From: Bactericera cockerelli
Lineage: Eukaryota > Arthropoda > Insecta > Hemiptera > Triozidae
Length of the DNA stretch: 64,000 nt
NCBI GenBank assembly: GCA_024516035.1
Contig: CM044958.1
Coordinates: 28,427,755-28,491,754 of the forward strand
Reading direction: 5' to 3'
In this document: positions 45,281-57,150 of the stretch, piece after piece
Layout: every line of letters begins with the position of its first letter
How positions within the stretch are numbered: the first letter of the stretch is position 1
The notes under the pieces: model-generated
What the model was told of the DNA's origin: nothing
The model's database searches: none
Seen by the model: only the letters and a program-made list of their open reading frames with translations
Position numbers and translations under genes: made by a program

Positions 45281-46395
45281 AGGTGCGTTAAGCTGACAGC
45301 CCACCAGAACGGATTTTGACCAAATAAGGCTCAACGTTTTGTGCTCGTTTTGTGCCGTTTTGTGCCGACAAAAGTTTATTTTGTACCCCTACCGTTCTCG
45401 AGATATAGACCCCCCCTAGGTGGGCTGCTAGCTTAACGTTAAGCTAGCAGCCCACCAGAACGGATTGAGTTGAGACTAGGTTTATTGGATTCGGCTCGTT
45501 TTGTGCCGTTTTGTGCCAAAAATATTTTTCTCCTGCGACCTTTCGTTCCCGAGATATTGACATTTGAAAAAGTCACTTTTTGGCGGGAAAATTTTTTTTC
45601 TTGGAATTTTCGGGATTTTTTTATACCATCGTTTTGTGCTCGTTTTGTGCTCCAACTTTTGTCATCAAAACTTTTTTTGTACCCCTACCGTTCTCGAGAT
45701 ATAGACCCCCCCCAGGTGGGCTGCTAGCTTAACGTTAAGCTAGCAGCCCACCAGAACGGATTGAGTTGAGACTAGGTTTATTGGATTCGGCTCGTTTTGT
45801 GCCGTTTTGTGCCAAAAATATTTTTCTCCTGCGACCTTTTGTTCCCGAGATATTGACATTTGAAAAAGTCACTTTTTGGCGGGAAAATTTTTTTTCTTGG
45901 AATTTTCGGGATTTTTTTATACCATCGTTTTGTGCTCGTTTTGTGCTCCAACTTTTGCCATCAAAACTTTTTTTGTACCCCTACCGTTCTCGAGATATAG
46001 ACCCCCCCCCAGGTGGGCTGCTATCTTAACGTTAAGTAAGCAGCCCACCAGAACGGATTTAGTTAAGACTAGATTCATTCGATTCGGCTCGTTTAGTGCC
46101 CTTTTGCGCCAAAAATATTTTTCTCCTGTGATCTTTCTTTCCCGAGATATTGACATCTGAAAAAGTCACTTTATGGCGGGAATCAAGATCACCGTGCGTG
46201 TAAGCTAGTGTATCAGCCACAATGACCACTGTGAAGATTTTTTTATCTGACCTGGTTGTAGGATTTTCAATGGAAACTTTACATTTTACACAACAACACA
46301 ATTGATTCCATTTGCTTTTAAAGTCCTAATTTTAGATAGTCAGGAAGATAGTTTTATCCTGTTTACTGAGATTCGTACCAGCTAACAAAATTTAT
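45281..46395. repeat. Left foldback arm with two 296-bp unit intervals
   Basis: Palindrome centres lie at 45437.5, 45733.5 and 46030.5. The first is a perfect 38-bp palindrome (45419-45456) built from GTTAAGCTAGCAGCCCACC and its inverse. Each unit contains CGTTTTGTGC four times, a possible binding-site array. The innermost junction is degenerate (CTATCTT/AAGTAAG). Confidence 0.95.
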
Positions 46396-46460
46396 CCTTC
46401 TTAGCCTAAGAACGCACACACACATATACACACCCACACAGCCACATACAAACACACACA

Positions 46461-46540
46461 CGATTCCCACAGCAAATGGAGGGTAAAACCCCCGTCCTGA
46501 CTATCTCAAATCAGGACGTTAAAAATGTTAAAACCAAATA
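46461..46540 (+). mobile_element. SINE 3' end fragment in the foldback loop
   Basis: CGATTCCCACAGCAAATGGA, GGGTAAAACCCCCGTCCTGA and CAGGACGTTAAA are the tail of SINE family B. A (CA)n run precedes it. Confidence 0.7.
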
Positions 46541-46559
46541 GATATAATATGAAAGAAGC

Positions 46560-46859
46560 CTAGCCTCTTCCTTCCCAAGCGCTTTTATCATTTGTAGTGG
46601 TACCTGTCCGATGTGCATCCAAATGCACATTCGCAATATAGGGTTTGTAATGGTATCTTCCCTAGGTGCATTCAAATGCACAAACACTTTTCTGAACTCA
46701 TGTTGATTTTAATCTTTTGTGAACGGATCTTTACCACAGAGGTTTTTTCAAAGGAAGGAGAACTATGTGCGTTATTATAGGCGGGACAATTTTGTCTTTG
46801 TATGATAGCATTACCAAAAAAATGTGCATTCAGATGCACATTGGGAAGGAAGAGGCTAG
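46560..46859. mobile_element. MITE inside the foldback loop, 300 bp
   Basis: Perfect 18-bp inverted ends TAGCCTCTTCCTTCCCAA (46561-46578, 46841-46858) are bordered by CTAG, so the duplication could be TA or CTAG. GTGCATCCAAATGCACA and related half-palindromes recur three times inside. Confidence 0.85.
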
Positions 46860-47051
46860 ACATTAAATCTGGGCGTTCATTTAATCCTTTCACCACCGTT
46901 CTATAGGTATCTGTGCCTATTTACGGACACGGAAATATTATTATAACCCACCCAGCCTGCGTTTGGCTAAAATACTAGCATCTCAAACTCTTCACCCCGC
47001 TGGACGTTGCCCAAATTCGTGATCTTACTAGAACCGGAGCATTCAACTTTA

Positions 47052-47264
47052 CTGTCCGGGTAGCTCAGTGGTAAAGGCGGCACTCTGTGAATCCAGAGGT
47101 CGTGGGTTCGAAATCCAATCGGGACATGACAAGTTATCCTCCTATTTGGGAAATTTACCACTTACATAATAATAATTATGTCTTGGTCTTACTGCTGGAA
47201 TAATAGGACTCTAGTGGTCTTAATCGGGCAGTATAAATAAGGCGATATTATTATTATTATTATT
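47052..47264 (+). mobile_element. tRNA-headed SINE family D, (ATT)n tail
   Basis: GTCCGGGTAGCTCAGTGGTA and GTGGGTTCGAAATCC are box A- and box B-like. The body GTCTTGGTCTTACTGCTGGA, TATAAATAAGGCGATA and a TTA tail match the inverted copy at 48109-48268. Confidence 0.85.
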
Positions 47265-48108
47265 CAACGTGTCAGCGACGATGGCCTAATGGTCTTATAT
47301 ACGTAAAATTATGTCTAAGGATTGTGAAAAACAAACACGTGGAGGGATTCTGACACAGGGAATAATTCTCTCGCTGTGATTGTGTGAAGAAAATCCCAGG
47401 ATTCCGTAATATCGCGGGATTTTCCAAGGATTTTCCAAGTTTTCCCACTTACATAAAAAGATCATCATAAATATTGGATCATGAACATGAAACTATAATA
47501 TACCCTCTAGTTTTGATTTCTGCTTGAAGACAATTGTGTTTTTTGTTGTTGTTTGTTGTATTAAAATCTATTCAAATTTATTTCCATAGATTATTGCAAA
47601 GTGTGGGATAATTGCCTTAAGCAATATCTACCATCCAACCAATGATCTTGCACAACTGAAAAACCGAATTAATTGGTAACCTACTTGAATAATTTTCAAT
47701 TTACTCCCAAAATATGCAAATGGAAATTAAATTAATATAATATACCTAATTGTATTTATTCAGATTAGAATGTCACACTGGTTGATCTTTTACATATTGG
47801 TGCAATCAAACTCAAATCTGCCTGAACATCTATATCAGAGGTATATATTATAATTATAATTATGTAGGTAGACCATAAATCACGCGGGATACTTTTTCTG
47901 ACACTTCCTTGGGGATATTTTTTTTGGGGGGACATTTGTGGGAAAACACAGTATTTGTGGGAAAAGACAGTACTCCAGAATTCTTCCTTGTGTCAAATCC
48001 CCATGTAGAGTGAAGAGAAAAGATAACGGCGGCTCATGCGTGTCTTGAAATATTATGAGGAATTAGTCTGGGTGAAAATTGGATTAAAGAGGAAAACTGA
48101 ATAATTTT

Positions 48109-48268
48109 AATATCGCCTTATTTATAAGACTAATTAGTTCCATTATTGCAGCAGTAAGTGGTCAAATCCCCAAATGAGAGGGTAACTTGTCACGTTCCGG
48201 CTGGGTTTCGAAACCGCGACCTCCGAAATACCAGTAGACGCCTTGACCACTGAGCTACTGGGAACGAC
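48109..48268 (-). mobile_element. tRNA-headed SINE family D, inverted copy
   Basis: The minus strand has GTAGCTCAGTGGTCAAGGCG, CGGTTTCGAAACCCAGCC and the D body, ending AAATAAGGCGATATT. With the copy at 47052 it forms a second inverted pair inside the foldback loop. Confidence 0.8.
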
Positions 48269-48544
48269 CACTCAGCTAACTTCGATTATAGGCGTCTAGA
48301 GAAAAGTTTAGAATTGATTCTGATAGCTCATTGACCTCTAGGTTCCAAATACATTGTCACTTTAGTATTGAGCATTTTCCCGATGCAAGATGGCGCCCAC
48401 GATTGAAACCAAACAATCGAAAGTGGTAATATTGGCTTGTGATTTATCTCTGCTATTCACATTTTTTCTTCATATCATGTTGAAATCACTCCTCGGGCCA
48501 GTTTTGGATATTTTTAATGGCTTATAAAAAATTCTAAGCCCTGT

Positions 48545-49912
48545 TTACTGCGATTCGTAGAATTCTACGAATCTCAGTAAGCAGGATAAAACTTTCTTCC
48601 TGACTATCGAAAATTGATCTATTTTTGTGTAAAATGTAAAGTTTCCATAAAAAATCCTACAACCAGCTCAGATAAAAAAAAATCTTGACAGTAGTCACTG
48701 TGGCTTATACACTAGCTTGCACGCACGGTGACCTCAATTCCCGCCATAAAGTGACGGGAACGAAAGGTCGTAGTAGGAAAATATTTTTGGCGCAAAAGGG
48801 CACTAAACGACCCGATCGAATGAATCTAGTCTTAACTAAATCCTTTCTGGTGGGCTCCTTACTTAACGTTAAGATAGCAGCCCACCTGGGGGGGGTCTAT
48901 ATCTCGAGAACGGTAGGGGTACAAAAAAAGTTTTGATGACAAAAGTTGGAGCACAAAACGAGCAAAAAACGATGGTATAAAAAAGTTCCGAAAATTCCAA
49001 GAAAAAAAATTTTCCCGCCAAAAAGTGACTTTTTCAAATGTCAATATGTCGGGAACAAAAGGTCGCAGGAGAAAAATATTTTTGGCACAAAACGGCACAA
49101 AACGAGCCGAATCCAATAAACCTAGTCTCAACTCAATCCGTTCTGGTGGGCTGCTAGCTTAACGTTAAGCTAGCAGCCCACCTGGGGGGGGTCTATATCT
49201 CGAGAACGGTAGGGGTACAAAAAAAGTTTTGATGACAAAAGTTGGAGCACAAAACGAGCACAAAACGATGGTATAAAAAAATCCCGAAAATTCCAAGAAA
49301 AAAAATTTTCCCGCCAAAAAGTGACTTTTTCAAATGTCAATATCTCGGGAACGAAAGGTCGCAGGAGAAAAATATTTTTGGCCAAAAACGGCACAAAACG
49401 AGCCGAATCCAATAAACCTAGTCTCAACTCAATCCGTTCTGGTGGGCTGCTAGCTTAACGTTAAGCTAGCAGCCCACCTGGGGGGGGTCTATATCTCGAG
49501 AACGGTAGGGGTACAAAAAAAGGTTTGATGACAAAAGTTGGAGCACAAAACGAGCACAAAACGATGGTATAAAAAAATCCCGAAAATTCCAAGAAAAAAA
49601 ATTTTCCCGCCAAAAAGTCACTTTTTCAAATGTCAATATCTCGGGAACGAAAGGTCGCAGGAGAAAAATATTTTTGGCACAAAACGGCACAAAACGAGCC
49701 GAATCCAATAAACCTAGTCTCAACTCAATCCGTTCTGGTGGGCTGCTAGCTTAACGTTAAGCTAGCAGCCCACCTAGGGGGGGTCTATATCTCGAGAACG
49801 GTAGGGGTACAAAATAAACTTTTGTCGGCACAAAACGGCACAAAACGAGCACAAAACGTTGAGCCTTATTTGGTCAAAATCCGTTCTGGTGGGCTGTCAG
49901 CTTAACGCACCT
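48545..49912. repeat. Right foldback arm with three 296-bp unit intervals
   Basis: Palindrome centres at 48867.5, 49163.5, 49459.5 and 49755.5, spaced exactly 296 bp. The outer segment is 157 bp, as on the left, so the right arm has one unit more. Units differ by few bases. An 85-codon frame in each unit is shared by descent and shows no sign of selection. Confidence 0.95.
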
Positions 49913-50321
49913 GTGAGAATATGATGGACTGAAATTAGAACTGACGCAGCGGGAGAGAAAAAATTCAATTTTAATTAAAAATTGAATGTCAGTTGAAGCT
50001 TGGAGCATAATTGTAAGTTTCATAGTTTTTCTTTCGCATATTATCTATACTTATGAATGCGAAAGTCACTCACATATCACTCATCTCTGTTTCTCCGTAC
50101 AACTACGTTCCAATAAGCTGAAATTTGGTATACAGGTTCCTGTCATGCCTCAAAAATTCATCACAGTTTCCCTGAATCAGTAAATTTCTGGTGGCTGATA
50201 TTTCATACAGGTATATGTAGTATTGTTTTATGTTCTAAATGTACAAAAAGACAAGATTTTTCAATATTCCAAATACGACGCCAGCTGGGGGGATACTGCC
50301 CTGTAGCGAAGCACGGGTTAA

Positions 50322-51450
50322 ACCCTTTTAACAACCAATGTAAACATGTAGTTTACATCGAAAGTTTACTCCTTGCTTATTTTGGAAGGTACAATCATAT
50401 CGATCCAAAAGCGATTTATTTTCAAACATGAGGAGCAGTTCGCATAATTTCTTCTTACTTTGTCTTGACTTTCAATCAGTGATTTTGAGACGGAAAACAG
50501 GTGGCTGTACAATTTTGTCGAAAACAGTGAATTTAACTAAAATTTTGGATGTCTTTTTGTTAACCCAGTAGTTCTGTATTTTTTTAAAGGTAAGTTTATC
50601 TTGTTTTCTTTTGATTTGCTATGAATAAGACAGTTTTCCTTTTTTGGTTTGGTAGCAATCGTCAATCTAGGAATGTAACCTGGAGTTTACAGTGGTAACG
50701 AAAGGTATGATAAGTTGAAAAATTTGATGTAATTTTTTTACATGTTTCAGTGCATTATTTGCATCAGTTCAATTTTTAGGCATTACCAGCCTAATATCTA
50801 GTTGTTGAACGTTATTTCTGCATACCCTTTATTAAATTTTAATTAATTTATGTTCAAAGTAGAAATTAAACATGAAGAAACTGCCAACAAAGAAAGAGAG
50901 AGAGAAGAAAAAAAAAGTTGACAGATAATGAGATATTGTACCTGCTGAATGATGTAAATGCAATCGATGGAAAACCAATCATGTGATGAGTTTGCAGAAG
51001 AAGATGAAGATGAGATGAGACTGGCTCAAGCTATTACTTCAGATAATATTGGCTGCTGAAGAGCAGCGATATGATCAAGTCGCCCATTGGCCAAGGTATG
51101 GGCCTAAGAAGAGATGCAAGGTGTGCACAGTTGGAGTAACTACCGTTATTTGTGAGAAGTGTGATCTCAACTTTTGCTTCACAAAGAACAAAAACTGTTT
51201 CGTGGAGTACCACCGACGTTAGAAGTGACGATTTGAATTTCATTGTTACAAAAATATTGACATTATTATTAGTTAACTCTTGTACCTTTCGTTACCATTG
51301 TAAACCACAGTTTACATTTTTCGACCCCACCCCCAAATTGACTTTTTCATAATTTTTTTTTTAAAAACCCTAATTTTGAATGATAAGTAAAGAAAAAAAT
51401 GTACTAAAAAAAATCCTGTATTGTTCTTTCATAATTCGGTATTTAAAGGG
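50322..51450 (+). mobile_element. piggyBac-type element, internally deleted
   Basis: TTAA at both borders (50318-50321 and 51451-51454), ends ACCCTTTTAAC and CCCTTTAAATACCG, and inverted subterminal sequence (AATGTAAAC...GTTTACAT near both ends). The coding remnant has a possible N-terminal piece (LTDNEILYLLNDVNAIDG, about 50921-50975) close to the C-terminal cysteine domain, so most of the transposase, including the catalytic core, is missing. Confidence 0.8.
51046..51222 (+). pseudogene. piggyBac transposase C-terminal cysteine-rich domain (remnant)
   Basis: The frame reads HWPRYGPKKRCKVC, CEKCDLNFCF and NCFVEYHRR then stop. The CxxC...CxxC....C...CF..YH arrangement is that of the C-terminal zinc-binding domain of piggyBac transposases. 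The DDD catalytic region is absent and upstream frames contain stops, so no active enzyme is possible. It remains open over about 58 codons. Confidence 0.75.
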
Positions 51451-51720
51451 TTAAACAGCTCGTGCAAGCTGGCATTGTCTGCTACGAATACCACAGCCCA
51501 ATTGGTAAAACATCAATATTTAAATGAGAAAGCATTTACTCCGTTTCTTTAGCTTTTATTTTGTAAGGATAACAAATTACATTTCATCATTTCAAAAAGA
51601 TCTATTAAATTGAAGTTTTAATAGAAGAAGAGGAAGAAAGTCATCTCATCTCTCTACTAATTTTATTAGGAAAAATTCATGACTTCTCGTATACACAATA
51701 CCTAACAGTAATAACTAGGA

Positions 51721-51955
51721 GCCAGCCTCCTTGGCGTCACGGTTGAAACTACTGCCCATAGTCCAGATATACCGGTTGGGGCAGACTTTTCAAATTAAAT
51801 TCTGTTCCCTCCAAAACACGTGAGGCTGGCAGGTCCAGCCCTACCAATGCCGGGTGAGGTTAATGTAAGTAACTGGTACGATTCCCAGCGAATGGAGGAT
51901 AAAACCCCCGTTCTGACTATCTACCTCAATCAGGACGTTAAAACCTAATAGAATC
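51721..51955 (+). mobile_element. tRNA-headed SINE family B, second copy
   Basis: CCAGCCTCCTTGGCGTCACG, then the same body as at 20067 (GCCGGGTGAGGTTAATGTAA, GATTCCCAGCGAATGGAGGA, AAAACCCCCG). Part of the box B region is deleted (ATATACCGGTTGGGGCAG). Confidence 0.8.
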
Positions 51956-53514
51956 AACTGGTCACAATAGATCTAATTAGGTCGCAGTGTTAATTTAATA
52001 GAAAACCCTGCAACCAGGTCAGATATAATAATACCTAATGGTTTGTCCACTTGGAAATTTTCAGCTGATATGAACAAAAAGTATACTTGATAGAAATAGT
52101 GCAGTCGCAAATGCAACTCAAAATAATATTTACTTTTGTCAATGTTTGCACAATCAGACAGGGCAGGAATGGGTATTTGTTTAAGACTTTTAAGAGATCT
52201 TCCTGTTTATTTTGATAGCTTGCAGTTTTATTTAGACTTTAAAGCAAACAATTTATTTTAACCAAAAAAACCATACCTAATAACTAACCCGTTCCTTACA
52301 AAAACTACCATTGTGTTTCTCAAAAATTTAAGATTTAGCATGATGTCAATTCTTTAAATTAAATTTATTATTTCCAATCTTCTTTTACTCAAACAATAAG
52401 TGTGGAGTTGTATAGGTTCCATATATGTATGTATATTTTCCAGTCAAATTTCTTGTTAATATTTTGTTTTCGAATGTTTGTAGCATGTTCTGTATGAGTG
52501 TGTACTGTGTACTTAATGACCATGTTTCATTATAGGTACCATAAAGTATAAAGGGTGACATGTTAAACAATTGTTTCGTACATTTTAAATTTTGACTTTC
52601 TAGACAGTGAAAGTGAAGAGGCAGAGAATGTCTAAGGCATTAACTTCGCCCCGGATTACAAAACAACTGTAAATATAAAAATAATTTTGTTCAATTTTTT
52701 TTAAAGTTTTTTTTATGTTTTAATAATTATTGGTTCTTTGTTTTTTTATAAAAAATAAAGTGTAAATGGACTTCTTCAGCAAATCGGTCATGGACCTTCT
52801 TCTACCCTAAGAGGAAAAAAGAATTTCGCAATTCCGAACTGTTTGAAAATTATAGGACTTAAAGCCTTCGCTAGGACTTAAAGAACACACAAAGATACTA
52901 TGGTGTAGGGAGCAATACTTACAAAATGTTATGTAATTCCAAGTGTTATAGATACAATATTTAGTATTGGAAGAGATCTCTTTGTGTGTAACCATACCAT
53001 GGGACTATCACTTCTTGCTATTCAATGTAGAATGACACAACTATCACCATCACTGTATCCATGTACATATTGAAGATAATTGACTGTGACCTACTAATAT
53101 GGCTTAGCATAATCTCATGCTATGGTGGGTCGTTACCTCACAAATACTATAAGATGACTGTGTTCACTGCACTTATAATTTTTGCATCCATGTAGGTAAG
53201 AAGCACAACGGACAACAGCTAATTTAGACTAATTTAGAGATCTTCTTCTTATTTCTACAGCTGCTAGTTGGTTCCTTAATAGTTTATACTCTATTGACAA
53301 CAGTTGTGGTGGAACTCGGACTGCGTGAGAATAATCTGAGCAGCTGACAGCTGGATTGTGAGTTTCCAGCAGGGAATGGAGAGCAAAATTTTTCTCACGA
53401 ATGACCTACTTGTTAAAGAGACTTTTTTTATTATCAGACCTGGTTGCAGGGATTTCAGTGAAACCCTAACAAATAACACTGTGATCTAATTAGGTAGACC
53501 TATTGTGACCAGTT
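51956..53514. other. No feature recognised
   Basis: AT-rich DNA; I see no coding signal or element ends. Confidence 0.4.
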
Positions 53515-53962
53515 GATTCTGAGGTTTTAACGTCCTGATTTGAGATGGATTGTCAGGACGAGGGTTTTACCCTCCATTCTCTAGGAATAATAATAACACT
53601 CTTTAGTGGAAGGTAACCACCAGGTGAGGTTAATGGTTAATGCTCAAAGCAAATACACAGAGTCTTATTATTATGTAGTCACAAACTCAAATTAAAGAAG
53701 AAAAATTCATGCACTGGGTGGGATTCGAACCAACTAATCCCTAAGCTACCTGGATTACAAGAGTAGCGCGTTAACCACTTTACTACCAGGTATCGTACCA
53801 GCTACCCACGTTAACCTCACCTAGCTTGGGTAGGGCCGGAAATGCCAGCTTCACGTGCTTGAAGGGAACATAATTTTCTTCGAAAGGTCTGCCCCGATCG
53901 GGAATCAAACTAGGGATCTCTGGACTACGGGCAGTAGTCACAACCGTTACGTCACGGCTTTA
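53515..53962 (-). mobile_element. tRNA-headed SINE family B, split by SINE A
   Basis: The 3' part (53515-53585) and the 5' part with head (53793-53962; GACGTAACGGTTGTGACTAC) are separated by a SINE A copy. The break falls within the body word GGTACGATTCCCAGCG, so the order of insertion is clear: B first, A second. Confidence 0.85.
53586..53793 (-). mobile_element. SINE family A nested in SINE B
   Basis: The minus strand carries the tRNA-like head (GGTTCGAATCCCACCCAGTG), the body GAGTTTGTGACTAC and CTCACCTGGTGGTTACC, and a TTATTATTATT tail. It matches 3729-3953. Confidence 0.85.
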
Positions 53963-54000
53963 AAGAGACGTTAAGCAACAACAGCAAAAATACTATACCC

Positions 54001-54284
54001 ATTTCTCACCCCAGAAGTCACCGTGGCAGAGTGAGTTAGCGCGCTAGGCAATGCACGCACGGTGACCTGGGTTCGATCCCCAGCGAGGCAGGATTTTTTC
54101 TGCTCTGTACTTGGGTGCTCGTTGTCCACTAATACCTCGTGAGGAAAAATGAGTAGCTGCTTTAAAAAAACAAGCTTATTAGGATATTTAAGATATGGAA
54201 AAGTCCTATAATTCTGCGCTACCCACTAAAATTGTGATATAATAACACAAAGAAACACATTATTATTATTATTATTTCTCACCC
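54001..54284 (+). mobile_element. tRNA-headed SINE family C, recent insertion
   Basis: A perfect 11-bp duplication ATTTCTCACCC (54001-54011 and 54274-54284) brackets a full SINE: GTCACCGTGGCAGAGTGAGT, GGGTTCGATCCCCAGC, CACTAATACCTCGTGAGGAA, GCGCTACCCAC and a TTA tail. Confidence 0.9.
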
Positions 54285-54944
54285 AATATTTTGAGTGCGT
54301 TGTCGAAGCTTACTCATCCCACAGTGTGCCTCTCTCCTCTCTCCGAAGGCATGGAGAGATGCAAATTGAATTATAATTCTCGCTACTTACACACATGCAC
54401 GTATGTTATTGGTCACGCTGTTCTATCTGTTCATGTTACGTTACCATGTTCAGCGATTAGTGTTGAAATAGAGTGGAAAAATGTTTTATCAGCTTTCAAA
54501 GAGATCAATAATCAACACACTAACACAGTAACTCAATGGCTATAAGGCCGGCAGTCTTATGTAATTTTCTGTCAAATTCTATTATGTCATTATTCAGTAC
54601 CACTCTCTGCCGGGTGAAACCAGATAACCATATGATATGAGATATCTACGAAAAATCATAAATCGATTTTTTTGCGTCAGTTGTAAAACACTGTGTGTTG
54701 TAAAATAACTTGTAAAACAACTCAGCTCAGATTTTTTTATTTATTACCTATTTACATATCCTGATGCCTGAATCGTAATAATATTTATTAGACCTATCCT
54801 AATAAATTTTTACTATCAAAAAATTAAAAATACCGTTTAGTTTTATAGAAAGTAGACTTTCGATGATTTATTGTTGTGAAATGCATTTTTGAGGAGAGCC
54901 TCTTAAGTCTAAAGGAAAATAAATACACTGCCAGTTATGGAGTA

Positions 54945-55006
54945 GTCACCGTGGCCGAGTGAGTTAGCGCGCTAGGTATTGCACGCCTGGTGACCTGGGT
55001 TCGATT
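54945..55006 (+). mobile_element. SINE family C, head only
   Basis: GTCACCGTGGCCGAGTGAGT to GGGTTCGAT, then an abrupt change into HINE1 sequence. Truncated at box B. Confidence 0.75.
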
Positions 55007-55007
55007 A

Positions 55008-55420
55008 GTTAACGAAAAATAAATATGTAATTCGTAATCAGCACCTCAAAGTCATAGGATTTGATACGTCACAACCCCCATCTAGGACAAATTTAAAAAA
55101 AGTTAGTCCAAGCGGACCCCCAAAATACAGGTAAATTGGGCCCGGGTTTCAAAAAGGTCAAAATGTCGAAAAAATGATCGGAGTAGACCCCTACTATTTT
55201 TGTATTAGAAAAAAAAAACTTGTTCTTATAAAAAATTCATATCTCTTATCATTAGGTAGAACCGCCAAACGCCGCCACATGGCGGTCGAAAGGCTGCAAC
55301 TGGCCGCCAACAATTTTTACGAAAAAAATCGCTTTCTCTCACTATAAGAGGTCTGCTAACCAAATTTCGAGTCGCTAGCTTTTATCATTCTTGAGATATC
55401 TTGTTCACAGTCACAACATT
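55008..55420 (+). mobile_element. HINE1 fragment
   Basis: GTAATCAGCACCTCAAAGTC, CAAGCGGACCCCCAAAATAC and TATCATTCTTGAGATATC follow the HINE1 order. Both extremities are missing. Confidence 0.75.
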
Positions 55421-56091
55421 TCGTTGAATTCCGTTCACTAGTTTCAGAGATTTGCGCGTTGCAAGCAATGCAAATAACGGATAGAAAACTAGAGAGTTGC
55501 TCGGAAGTAAAATTACGACCCTAGTGAAGGTACAAGTTGGATCTTATTAATTTTATATTTCATTACTTACATGAAACTGATTAACAGAGTTATTAGGCTC
55601 CGTGTATTGTATGACATGACACAGTGGACACACCCTCAAAATTCTTCCCTTTCAATAGAATAAGACTTTAGTTGTAAGTAGCTAATAGCTGTTACCAAGC
55701 GCCACTTTCATATAGCTACCCATTGTTCAACAATATTACGGCTTACAGCTAACAAGAACATAATTATATACTCATTAACAAATAGGTACACGGTACACCA
55801 ACACATATAAAACTAACATGACATAGCAGACCAACAAGAATGTAGGTATATTAATTGATTGACGCCCGTGAACACCCTCTCCTAACAATATAAATAACTA
55901 CTAATAGCATTGTAGCCAATATAAATGGCACAGAGATAACAACTGCAGCTCAGTGTGACATAAGAGCACCAGAATGTATATAATTTATAATCTACCCCGG
56001 ACTACCTCTGACATTATGCAAAATAAATAGGTGCTCGCAATTCCACTCTAACCTCTCCTACGTATAGCTTGAGGCAGAAGCAGAAAAAAAT

Positions 56092-56560
56092 TGGTGTAAA
56101 CATCACACGACTTCTCTTATCCCCCGAAAATAAGTCAAATTCCACAACTGGTGACTCAACGGTAACATTTAGCTAATAATCAATGCCAAATTCGTAATTC
56201 TAAGAAAAAGTTGTTCTCTAACTTTTTTTATATCTCCTACCAATTTAAAGAAACGGTCCTTGTGGCCAACTTTTGTGGCCCTGCGGCCGCAGTGTGCGGC
56301 CGATTTCAACCAGAAGTTTCGTGATTCGTTTGGTATTATATAAGATCTACTTTCATATATACCAAATTTCAAGTTTTTAGCTCTTACCGTTCTTGAGATA
56401 TCTTGTTCACAGACAGACAGACGCACGGACCAATGGCTGAAAACAACTTTTTTGGTATCCTGAGGCTATGATTCGTCCAGAAATGTGAAAAACTGGGTAG
56501 GTCGAATTTTCGACGAATACAATACTTTCCTTATTATTGGATAAGGAAAGTAAAAATACT
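56092..56560 (+). mobile_element. HINE1 repeat with internal deletion
   Basis: It begins GGTGTAAACATCACACGACT and ends with the hairpin TACTTTCCTTATTATTGGAT, AAGGAAAGTA. Compared with 26040-26697 a segment of about 170 bp is absent after AATTCGTAATTC. Confidence 0.8.
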
Positions 56561-57150
56561 ATACGGATAACGACAGTATAACAACGTGCTTCAAGTGCTG
56601 TATAAAATGTACCTGAAAGAAGTATAAAGAATCCAATACAGGTCCGTCGGAGGATTTTCCTAATGCGTGTAGCAAATACAAACACCCATGTCTGGTATTA
56701 ACCTACGAGTATGTATGTATGTATCGGACATGGCAGTTTCTATATCGAAAATACATTGAAGAACTTACCGTGAGACGCGCATGGGGATATAATACCTACC
56801 TTCCGCATCTACGTAACATCTTGCCTGCTATTCCTACTAGGAAAAAGAGAAAGATGCCCTGCAGACTTTTTGATATCTAATATCTTAAGATTTTCAAGTA
56901 CGTCTTCAATATTCAACTATCTATCATAATTATTAAAAGAATGATAAGAAATCAGCTAACAGGTAGTTATAAAAAAATAAAATACTATGGCGTGGCGTGC
57001 CAAAATTCAGTCGGTGTTTTGAAAAGTACGTTACAGAGAATTTTGAATAATTACCTACAAAATATCGCTCGAGGTATTCGATATCTGACAGTCTGGCAAA
57101 ACTTGTACAGGACCTAATCCTAATTTGCCAACTACATAATTTACACTTTA

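Larger units (their letters stand above)
45281..49912. mobile_element. Foldback (long inverted repeat) transposon, 4.6 kb
   Basis: A perfect 9-bp duplication GTGAGAATA (45272-45280 and 49913-49921) flanks inverted termini AGGTGCGTTAAGCTGACAGC. The arms run to about 46395 on the left and from about 48545 on the right. They consist of a 157-bp terminal segment, then tandem 296-bp units, then a shared single-copy inner part (GACCTGGTTGTAGGATTTT; TTTACTGAGATTCGTA). The loop of about 2.1 kb holds only a MITE and SINE remnants and no transposase, so it is non-autonomous. The 9-bp duplication and unit-built arms recall Drosophila FB and Mutator-like foldback elements; that link is inference. Confidence 0.9.
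50044..51475 (+). mobile_element. Helitron-like element interrupted by a piggyBac insertion
   Basis: It starts TCTATACTTATGAATGCG after an A, like the 5' end of the Helitron at 25374. It proceeds through GAAATTTGGTATACAGG and ACGCCAGCTGGGG to GTAGCGAAGCACGGG. There the sequence is broken at TTAA and resumes after the piggyBac element with ACAGCTCGTGC, which matches the uninterrupted relic at 4240-4270. The final CTAG is not evident. Confidence 0.65.

Noticed and set aside
45470..46029. An 85-codon ORF repeated in every foldback unit on both arms
   Set aside because: The units are nearly identical copies, so shared openness needs no selection, and the text resembles no protein.
54012..54090. 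tRNA gene from the TAGCGCGC and GGTTCGATCC boxes
   Set aside because: Three copies share a non-tRNA body, and one has an 11-bp target duplication.
54291..54545. 84-codon ORF after SINE C
   Set aside because: No recognisable similarity, and AT-rich low-complexity flanks; treated as chance.
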